Shown here: piece by piece, positions 39,023 through 44,748 of the stretch
How the letters are laid out: the number at the start of each line of letters is the position of its first letter
How positions within the stretch are numbered: the first letter of the stretch is position 1
IMG/VR virus record: IMGVR_UViG_3300044726_000123
Coordinates: 1 to 44,748 of that record
Reading direction: 5' to 3' (one strand)
Length of the DNA: 44,748 nt
Source of the DNA: a virus
Translations under genes and position numbers: made by a program
Notes under the pieces: generated by a model
The model's input: the letters and a program-made list of their open reading frames with translations, nothing else
Databases searched by the model: none
What the model was told of the DNA's origin: nothing

Positions 39023-39044
39023 AAAAAAGCCCGCCGAAGCGGGC
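39023..39044 (-). terminator. Rho-independent terminator after the primase gene
   Basis: GCCCGC (39029-39034), loop CGAA and GCGGGC (39039-39044) form a hairpin. In the leftward direction it is followed by six T (39028-39023). The stem begins within the TAG stop codon of the primase gene. It would protect the origin region from read-through. Confidence 0.8.
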
Positions 39045-41293
39045 TATGACTGAACCTGATACCAGAAGGTTGACGGGCCGGTTGGGGGCTTCACCTCCTG
39101 CCGCTCGAGCTGCCCGGCCTCGCACATGCTGCCGAGCAGATCACGCAGGTCGCGTGCCCTGATCGAGTTCTTCAAGGACTGCAAGAGATCGCGATAGACG
39201 AGTCTGCCTCCCCTCGCCTTCAGGCAGCGGATGACCTTCTGCGCGTTGGCCTGGTTCTCGTTATCGGCCATATAGTCGCCGGCGCCGGCAGCCATGAGTT
39301 TGGCTGAGCGGTAGGCGATGTCGATTCCGAATTCGATATCGGACTTGCGGACCTGGTCGTCATTCATGCGGCCGATGGCGACGATGGTGGCGATCCGCAG
39401 CGCCATCTCTGCCGAACGCGCGTAAAAGGCACCCTCGCCTACATCCTTGCGCATGATGCGTTCGATCTCAGCCGAGAATGAATTATAGCGCTTGTGCGCG
39501 CCGTCGCCACACCATGGCAGAACGCGCACCCGATTGGCCACCGAGGCGGGATCAGTCAGGGCATCATTGCGATAGGTCATCGCCAGCTCGCCGGAGCGGC
39601 AATAGATCGTGCGCATATTGTCGATGATGATTTCGGGCACGATCGAGGCGTCGTATTCAGGGTCGCGCTCGTCGGGCCGCTCGCGGCCGCCCAGCAGCAG
39701 GAAGCGGTTCAGCGTGCCGTCCTCGATCGACGATCCCTCCATGGACGAATAGAACTGCTCCGGCGTCGAGGCGCCATAGAGCGACATGGCCGGCGAGTAG
39801 ATCGTCTGGCTGTCCTTGCCCGCCCATTCAGGCGTCGGATAGGGCGCGAAGGAGCATGACCACATGGTGCGGATGATTTTGGAGATCGACGCCTCGAAGC
39901 CGCTGGCACGGCGCGAGTTGATGCGCTTCATGAAGCCGCCGAATTCATCCATCGGGCAGACCGACAGGGGCTTGCGCATCAGGAACTTAATGACGGCAGG
40001 CATAGAGATGAACTCGGACGGTCCGAGATGCGCTGTAAGCTTCGCGGCCGCCATGATGCGACTGATCTGCTGCAGGGGATGATCCTTGCCCGTCCCGGTC
40101 GGCGCCAGGCCAAGCACGTATAGATGCGTTCCGGATTTCGTGGGGCCGCAGAACTGCCGCCCAGCGACAGTGCCAACAATCGTCAGCGCCGCACCGAGCG
40201 CGAGCTCTGGCTGAGGCCGGCGCGCAGTATCCACGATCCATTGCGCAATAGTGCCCACGAGGCCGGGCGGAAAATCCGTGTTTGCGGAAGGCTGGGAGGC
40301 GGCTGGATGCAGCTCAACAATCTCGCCGGTCTGAGCGTCGGCCAGCGAGCCGTCGTGGTTCTCTATCAACCTGCGTGCCGCGGCGGCCGCCTCGATCGGA
40401 TCGTACCCCTCTGGCCGGTTATGCTTGATAGCTATCGCCGACAGGTCGGCGCCATATTGGGAGGCGATGTGGGCGAGGGTGGCGATCGTGATGCCGCTAC
40501 GTTTGAATGACCGCCATTTTTTCTCGATCTCCTTCGAGCCCGGGTACTTGTCGCCGCCCCTGGCACTCCACTGGTCGGCAACAGCGACACTGGCGCCGGC
40601 TGAATGCAGGGCCATAAGGACGGCGACCCACTCGTGGTAGCCGATGTCGGCCGGACAGTATGAAAGCAACTCCTCGATCTCGCTGGCGCCAGCAGGCTCA
40701 TGTCGGACGGCAGGCATGGAAGGCTCGGGAGACTTACGAACCGCACCGAGGATGGGCGCCACCTCCTCGAAGAAAAGGGTAATATGATCTTCGGTTATGG
40801 CAGTCAGGTCATCGCGGGTGATTTCGTAGAGATCACGGTCCCGCCATAGAAGCTCGGCGCCCGATGGATGCGTGCCGAAGGCGACAAACTGCTGCCCTTT
40901 GCCAAGGATTTCGATCTTGCCCTTCGTGCCGACAAGCGTGCGCTTTTGCGGCTCCCCCTCGGCAGCGCGATAGACGAGCGTGCAGCGCGAGCTGTTCGAT
41001 CGATATTTTTCGGGCGCGGGGCCAAGCATCCGCAGGGCAATCTCAACGCAGGCCGTCGCTACCTGTTCGTCGTCGATATCCATATCAGCGGATCGAAGGC
41101 CATTGCAGAGCACGCCGGTATTGAGCGCCGTGCCGGTCAGGAGCGGAAGGTTCCCGGTCTGGGCTTGCGCAACCCATGCAAATCCTACTGGCCGCTTGCC
41201 CCCCGTCTGGACAGGCACGGGCGGAAAGCCGGCAGCAAGAAGCGCCGACCGGATGTTGGTTACAACAGCCGGATTGGATGGCAGTACGATCAT
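39044..41293 (-). CDS. Primase-polymerase / helicase replication protein
   Basis: A 749-residue protein. I chose ATG 41293 because GGAGG lies 4 nt upstream. Residues about 15-170 are a bifunctional primase-polymerase domain, with the metal-binding pair in SADMDID (Asp70, Asp72) and FGTHPSG (His142). A PriCT-2-type helical domain follows at about 205-265 (YHEWVAVLMALHSAG, QWSARGGDKY). From about 345 comes a DUF3987-like ATPase with Walker A APTGTGKD (397-404). The combination makes and extends primers and unwinds DNA at the origin downstream. A 155-bp gap precedes it. Confidence 0.85.
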   Translation of the reverse strand: MIVLPSNPAVVTNIRSALLAAGFPPVPVQTGGKRPVGFAWVAQAQTGNLPLLTGTALNTGVLCNGLRSADMDIDDEQVATACVEIALRMLGPAPEKYRSNSSRCTLVYRAAEGEPQKRTLVGTKGKIEILGKGQQFVAFGTHPSGAELLWRDRDLYEITRDDLTAITEDHITLFFEEVAPILGAVRKSPEPSMPAVRHEPAGASEIEELLSYCPADIGYHEWVAVLMALHSAGASVAVADQWSARGGDKYPGSKEIEKKWRSFKRSGITIATLAHIASQYGADLSAIAIKHNRPEGYDPIEAAAAARRLIENHDGSLADAQTGEIVELHPAASQPSANTDFPPGLVGTIAQWIVDTARRPQPELALGAALTIVGTVAGRQFCGPTKSGTHLYVLGLAPTGTGKDHPLQQISRIMAAAKLTAHLGPSEFISMPAVIKFLMRKPLSVCPMDEFGGFMKRINSRRASGFEASISKIIRTMWSCSFAPYPTPEWAGKDSQTIYSPAMSLYGASTPEQFYSSMEGSSIEDGTLNRFLLLGGRERPDERDPEYDASIVPEIIIDNMRTIYCRSGELAMTYRNDALTDPASVANRVRVLPWCGDGAHKRYNSFSAEIERIMRKDVGEGAFYARSAEMALRIATIVAIGRMNDDQVRKSDIEFGIDIAYRSAKLMAAGAGDYMADNENQANAQKVIRCLKARGGRLVYRDLLQSLKNSIRARDLRDLLGSMCEAGQLERQEVKPPTGPSTFWYQVQS

Positions 41294-41352
41294 TATCCTC
41301 CGCACCTCATACGAGGTCCGAAGGCTCGATCTCTAGGGATCGATGATGTCAT

Positions 41353-41392
41353 GGGGCTTATCCTTGGTTGGCTGACCTTAGGATGAAGCCCC
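41353..41392 (-). promoter_or_regulatory. Long inverted repeat upstream of the primase gene
   Basis: GGGGCTT (41353-41359) and AAGCCCC (41386-41392) are perfect 7-bp arms; inner bases TCC and GGA could pair too. It lies in the 41306-41460 gap and could control read-through from the early operon into the primase gene. No other feature is visible in that gap. Confidence 0.35.
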
Positions 41393-41460
41393 GGCAGGGT
41401 GGGAACAGTGATACCGTGACCCGGCAATGGGGTTCAAGCCGTTGCGATCTTTTTCCATAG

Positions 41461-41805
41461 CTAAAACGGCGCCTCGGTCTTCAGCAGCTCGACCAGCCCC
41501 TTGCGGTAGCCGGCCACGATACGCCTCACAAACTCGTACCACTCGTCAGGCGTAAGCTTGGCCAGGTCGGACTTGCCGATGCCGTCGAGGAACGCGCCCC
41601 CCTCCTCCCCGCCCTTGCCGGCAGCCAGGCTTTCCAGTCGTGTGAACCGGTCCTGCTTCATTGCGTAGCTGTCCTTGGCTAGTTGCAGGCACTCGAGATC
41701 GTCGCAAACCCAAAGGATTGTCTGCCCCGTCTTGGGAGCGTAGCCGAAGCCGGTGGCGGTCCTGCCGCACACGCCGCAGAGACTGTCCGAGAAGCGGGTA
41801 ATCAT
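41461..41805 (-). CDS. Zinc-finger protein, DUF6511-like
   Basis: A 114-residue protein whose ATG 41805 overlaps the stop of the GcrA-like gene (ATGA). CGVCG (about 10-14) and CDDLEC (about 34-39) form a four-Cys zinc site. The rest is a helical domain with WYEFVRRIVAGYRKGLVELL. Similar proteins occur in rhizobial phages (I believe as DUF6511) but their function is not known. Nucleic-acid binding is likely. Confidence 0.6.
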   Translation of the reverse strand: MITRFSDSLCGVCGRTATGFGYAPKTGQTILWVCDDLECLQLAKDSYAMKQDRFTRLESLAAGKGGEEGGAFLDGIGKSDLAKLTPDEWYEFVRRIVAGYRKGLVELLKTEAPF

Positions 41806-42176
41806 GCCGCGGCCTGCCTTTTTTCGCGGGGCGCCGACATGGCAATGCGCTGGTGCCGCATGCAATAGACGGCGCCTGGATGAGGCACCTTCGCCGCGCA
41901 AAACGCGAAGCCGCCAGTCAGCGACGGCACCTCGGCGACCGGCCACTTGCACATGCCCGGCTTGAGACCGAGCAATGACACGCCGGCCGGCTCAGGCGCG
42001 GGGCTGTCCGGCAATAGGACCGGCAGCGCTTCTCGACTCCGGGTATAGCGCCTGATGCAACCTGCAATTGCACCGCGGCTGCGGCCGAGCATGGCGGAGA
42101 CTTCGCTATAGGTCGCACCTTCCCTGAGCGCCCGCACCATCGCCTCCACCTCGTCGTCGGTCCAAGGCTTGGTCAT
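41802..42176 (-). CDS. GcrA-like transcription regulator
   Basis: A 124-residue protein with the two-part GcrA layout. Residues 1-46 are an HTH (WTDDEVEAMVRALREGATYSEVSAML-GRSRGAIAGCIRRY). About residues 74-112 match the conserved end of GcrA, with CKWPV, FAFC and YCMRHQRIAM. In alphaproteobacteria GcrA binds sigma-70 RNA polymerase and acts at CcrM-methylated GANTC promoters in the cell cycle. The phage copy may redirect host transcription during infection. It lies two genes from a DNA methyltransferase. Confidence 0.75.
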   Translation of the reverse strand: MTKPWTDDEVEAMVRALREGATYSEVSAMLGRSRGAIAGCIRRYTRSREALPVLLPDSPAPEPAGVSLLGLKPGMCKWPVAEVPSLTGGFAFCAAKVPHPGAVYCMRHQRIAMSAPREKRQAAA

Positions 42177-42190
42177 GCCGCTGCTTCCCC

Positions 42191-43828
42191 CTAAGCCGCC
42201 CTTACCTTTCGCGCATGAAACGACCGCGAAACGATATCGAAAAACCTGCCATTAGGCCTGACACTGATCGTAGCCGGCATGATCAGCTCGCCGTCTTCGG
42301 CACGCTCCAGTGCCTCCGCGACTGTCTTCGGAAACGGCGTTGCGCCGCCGTGCTGGACCCACCATTGCTGGGCCTTCTGTCGGGCATAGCCGCCATGCTC
42401 GATGGCTAGCCACTCGTTGAAGGTGGACAGGCCGGCAATATAGGTGATGCGCACGGTATCCAGAGAACCGAACTTCTCGTGCCGAGCAAAACGCCAGTCG
42501 ACGATCGGCACCATCTGCGGCGGGACCGTCTCGGTCGAGAGAATACCGACTTCCGATTCCGCCTGCGCTTCGTGCCTGGGCTTTTTTTCCTCATGCGGCC
42601 ATTCATAGCCGCAGACCTTGCACATGCTTGCATTCAGCGCCGCCAGCGACTGGCAATCCGGACACTCCTTTGCCCGCACGCTGTCGACGCCAACCTTGCC
42701 GTCGTCGCGGCCGCCACTGTTCTTGGGCAGAACTGACACGGCATCGACAGGACCGTGCATCCGGATGACGTTGGCGAAGTCCAGGATGAGCGCATTCTCC
42801 TTGCCAGGAGCTCGCCTGAAGGCGCGGCCCACCTGCTGGACGTAAAGCCCGGTCGACTGCGTACCGCGCATCAGCGCGATCAGGTCAACATGCGGGACAT
42901 TGAAGCCGGTCGAGAGAACGTTGACCGACGTCAGACAGCGAATGTCGCCGTCGCGGAAGCGACGAATGATGCCGTCCCGCTCGCCCTTCGACATGCCCCC
43001 CTCGACTGCTTCACATGAAACGCCGTGCATCCTGATAGCATCGCGTACGGCATAGGCGTGGTCGACGCCGGCGCAGAAGGCCAGCCATGCGCGGCGGTCC
43101 TGCCCAAACTGCACCAGCTCGGCCACGGCGCGCTCGACCAGGTCGCCCTTCATGGCCGCCTTTTCGAGCTGCGCCGGGATGAAGTCGCCGCCGCGGGAGC
43201 CGATGCCCTTGAGGTCGATCTGCGCCATCGATGCCTTGGAAATGAGCGGAGAGAGATAGCCCTGATCGATCAGGTCGATGACATTGGCTTCATAGACGAT
43301 CCGGTCGAACAGGGCGCCGTTGCCACCATCCAGGCGTCCGGAATCCAGGCGGTAGGGCGTGGCGGTCAGGCCGACGATGCGCATGTCCGGAACCTTCGAG
43401 CGCAGCTGGTCGATGAACTTGCCGTAGGTCGTATCGGTGTTGCGCGAGATCAGGTGAACTTCATCGACGATGAGCACGTCGAATCCGCCGATCAGGTCAA
43501 CCTTGTTCCAGACGGACTGGATGCCGCAAAAGAGGATCCGGTGATGCGTGTCGCGGCGGCCGATGCCGGCGGAAAAAATGCCGGCCGGCGCCTCCAGCCA
43601 GAGCCGCAAGAGCTCCTGAAAATTCTGGGCGATCAGTTCCTTGACGTGCGTCACACAGCCGATGCGCAGCGTCGGGTATTCGGCGAGGAGCTCGCCGGTA
43701 ATGGCGGCCAGCACGATGGATTTGCCTGCGCCGGTCGGCAGGACGATGAGCCCGTTACCGCCGCCGCCCTGCCAATAGGCATAGAGCCCGTCGATGGCAT
43801 CGCGCTGGTATTGGTGAAGGGAGATCAT
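42191..43828 (-). CDS. SF2 DEAD/DEAH-type helicase
   Basis: A 545-residue helicase coupled to the methyltransferase gene by ATGA. Motif I is PTGAGKS (31-37), motif II DEVH (121-124), motif III TATPY near 160, and the second RecA-like domain ends with motif VI, QQVGRAFRRAPGK. A zinc finger with CPDC and CKVC lies near 390-410. The C-terminal 120 residues are unique. Probably unwinds DNA in replication or recombination. Type I restriction translocases look similar but have no partner genes here. Confidence 0.85.
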   Translation of the reverse strand: MISLHQYQRDAIDGLYAYWQGGGGNGLIVLPTGAGKSIVLAAITGELLAEYPTLRIGCVTHVKELIAQNFQELLRLWLEAPAGIFSAGIGRRDTHHRILFCGIQSVWNKVDLIGGFDVLIVDEVHLISRNTDTTYGKFIDQLRSKVPDMRIVGLTATPYRLDSGRLDGGNGALFDRIVYEANVIDLIDQGYLSPLISKASMAQIDLKGIGSRGGDFIPAQLEKAAMKGDLVERAVAELVQFGQDRRAWLAFCAGVDHAYAVRDAIRMHGVSCEAVEGGMSKGERDGIIRRFRDGDIRCLTSVNVLSTGFNVPHVDLIALMRGTQSTGLYVQQVGRAFRRAPGKENALILDFANVIRMHGPVDAVSVLPKNSGGRDDGKVGVDSVRAKECPDCQSLAALNASMCKVCGYEWPHEEKKPRHEAQAESEVGILSTETVPPQMVPIVDWRFARHEKFGSLDTVRITYIAGLSTFNEWLAIEHGGYARQKAQQWWVQHGGATPFPKTVAEALERAEDGELIMPATISVRPNGRFFDIVSRSFHARKVRAA

Positions 43829-44409
43829 GCTGCTGCCTCCCACGAAATGCGGTGAAGCTCGGTCGGCCCGCTATGGTTGGCGTCCCAGACAAACCACGCG
43901 AAGGCCATGGCCGACGTGGCGTGATTGTCCTCCCAGCCCTCGCGATGCATCATCGGGAGCCGCTTGCGGAAGACATGGACGCGAGCGAGTGTGCCACTGT
44001 CGAGGATGCTTCGCCGCTTCTCGCTTTCAAGGAAAGCCAATCTCAGAAGCATGATGACCTTCGGGCATAGCGTCAGCGCCTTGGCAACGAACTCGCCGGC
44101 ATTCTTGAATGGCGGATTCGTGACGATGGCTTCAACACCACTTGGCAGTCGAGACTCCATCAGGAAGTCCCAGCCATGTTCGTCCTGATCGAGTGAGGCG
44201 TAGTCGACAAGATCAGTCGCATAGACGGTAAGGCCGGCACCCCGTAGAACCCGCACAATTGCCCCAGGGCCGCAGGCTGGTTCCCAAATGGTGTTCGGTA
44301 GCCTCTCAGCCCTTAGAAGCGCGTGGACGGCCTCAGGAGGCGATTGGTAGAGGTCATTGTCCCGGTTGCGGACGGCGTGCCTGTAATTGCCTGTGACAAG
44401 CTGAGCCAT
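43825..44409 (-). CDS. DNA N6-adenine methyltransferase-like protein
   Basis: A 194-residue protein starting at ATG 44409, overlapping the nuclease stop by one base (TGATG). Motif I is EPACGPGAI (43-51) and motif IV NPPF (98-101), the signature of N6-adenine DNA methyltransferases. There is no obvious target-recognition domain, so specificity is unclear. No restriction gene is nearby. It may protect phage DNA or alter methylation states read by GcrA-type regulators. Confidence 0.75.
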   Translation of the reverse strand: MAQLVTGNYRHAVRNRDNDLYQSPPEAVHALLRAERLPNTIWEPACGPGAIVRVLRGAGLTVYATDLVDYASLDQDEHGWDFLMESRLPSGVEAIVTNPPFKNAGEFVAKALTLCPKVIMLLRLAFLESEKRRSILDSGTLARVHVFRKRLPMMHREGWEDNHATSAMAFAWFVWDANHSGPTELHRISWEAAA

Positions 44410-44748
44410 CAGACTTTCCCATCGACCCACGTCGAGCCGTCCGGCATCGCGTAGGTCACGGTTCCAGCGCTCTCGTCGGCGTCGGTTTGTTCACCCGGAA
44501 CGAGCGACGGCAAATAGAGATGATTGGTGCAGCCGACCTTCTGATCCTCGATCGACAGCACGCGATCATCCCGCGTGCAGTGCCACGCGCCGGCCGAGCC
44601 GACAGCGCTGTAGAGGCAGGTCCGGCAATTGCGCAGCGCCCATCCGCCGCCATGGCAAATCGCGTGCGAGGAGCACCAGCGGCACTGAAAGAAGTCAGGG
44701 TCGTTGCTGATGCGAGCTGGCGCGTGGTTGGCGTCCCGGATGCGCCTG
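44409..44748 (-). CDS. C-terminal part of the PD-(D/E)XK exonuclease begun at the left edge
   Basis: The last about 112 residues of a protein whose start is outside this end of the window. It opens RRIRDANHAPARISNDP and has FFQCRWCSSHAICHG, a C-x2-C-x5-C cluster typical of the end of Cas4-like phage nucleases, then RNCRTC and a C-terminal tail. Joining it to the frame at 601-1, with the shared five bases GCCTG counted once, gives one 311-residue protein with the expected LLTKARRI junction. Its stop overlaps the methyltransferase start. Confidence 0.8.
   Translation of the reverse strand, partial: RRIRDANHAPARISNDPDFFQCRWCSSHAICHGGGWALRNCRTCLYSAVGSAGAWHCTRDDRVLSIEDQKVGCTNHLYLPSLVPGEQTDADESAGTVTYAMPDGSTWVDGKV

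Noticed and set aside
43025-43855. 276-codon rightward frame opposite the helicase
   Set aside because: Helicase motifs I, II and VI are intact on the minus strand.
42191-44409. Type I or III restriction-modification system (helicase plus methyltransferase)
   Set aside because: There is no specificity subunit, no endonuclease domain on the helicase, and both genes are coupled into the replication operon.

Overview
The window looks like the complete genome of a temperate podovirus of a high-GC alphaproteobacterium, opened at an arbitrary point. A Hyphomicrobiales host, Mesorhizobium- or rhizobium-like, is my inference. It rests on the high GC3 coding style, a phage-borne GcrA-like regulator, DUF-type proteins of a kind seen in rhizobial phages, and a serine-tRNA attachment site. 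The strongest sign of completeness is that the two window ends encode the two parts of one PD-(D/E)XK nuclease. Overlapping the last five bases with the first five restores a single open frame of 936 nt, and phage genes lie on both sides of the integrase/attP region.

Layout. (1) Immunity region, about 3.6-6.5 kb: a Cro-like gene on the minus strand, an S24-type repressor on the plus strand, three palindromic operators of the form TGTTGACA-N7-TGTCAACA (two degenerate), a small membrane protein, and a coupled two-gene cassette including a DUF1828-like protein, where lysogenic-conversion or defence genes usually sit. (2) Rightward early operon, 6.5-13.0 kb: many very small, tightly coupled genes, two larger proteins carrying an unusual DNA repeat array, then an excisionase-like gene and a tyrosine integrase, ending at attP (13,054-13,098, the 5' half of a tRNA-Ser(GCU)). 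(3) Lysis and late genes on the minus strand, 13.3-38.1 kb. Read from the terminase end they are: a paralogous pair of unknown proteins, TerS, a TerL split into ATPase and nuclease genes, small virion proteins, tail spike, portal, scaffold, major capsid, tail tubes A and B, internal or ejection proteins (one with both M15 peptidase and lytic transglycosylase domains), GH25 lysozyme and small membrane proteins. (4) Replication and recombination genes on the minus strand, running leftward from 3.8 kb through the window edge to 38.1 kb: RusA-like resolvase, Sak4-like ATPase, DUF669 SSB-like protein, nuclease, DNA methyltransferase, SF2 helicase, GcrA-like protein, zinc-finger protein and primase-helicase. 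Downstream of the primase lies an AT-rich, iteron-bearing putative origin.

Working model. The repressor occupies operators at 3,835-3,880 and 6,435-6,457 and so shuts off both early operons. Lytic growth uses a Sak4/SSB/exonuclease recombination module and a prim-pol/helicase replication module. A gene just upstream of a promoter-like site and a terminator at 38.0-38.1 kb could control the late operon. Structural genes are T7-like in order, but no phage RNA polymerase gene is present.

The most unusual feature is an array of 24 DNA elements, GGCCA-N9-TGCC, in two adjacent genes at 7.6-9.5 kb. The elements keep their 9-bp spacing although they are read in two different reading frames. They flank the coding region of a helix-hairpin-helix domain resembling the C-terminal domain of IS110-family transposases.
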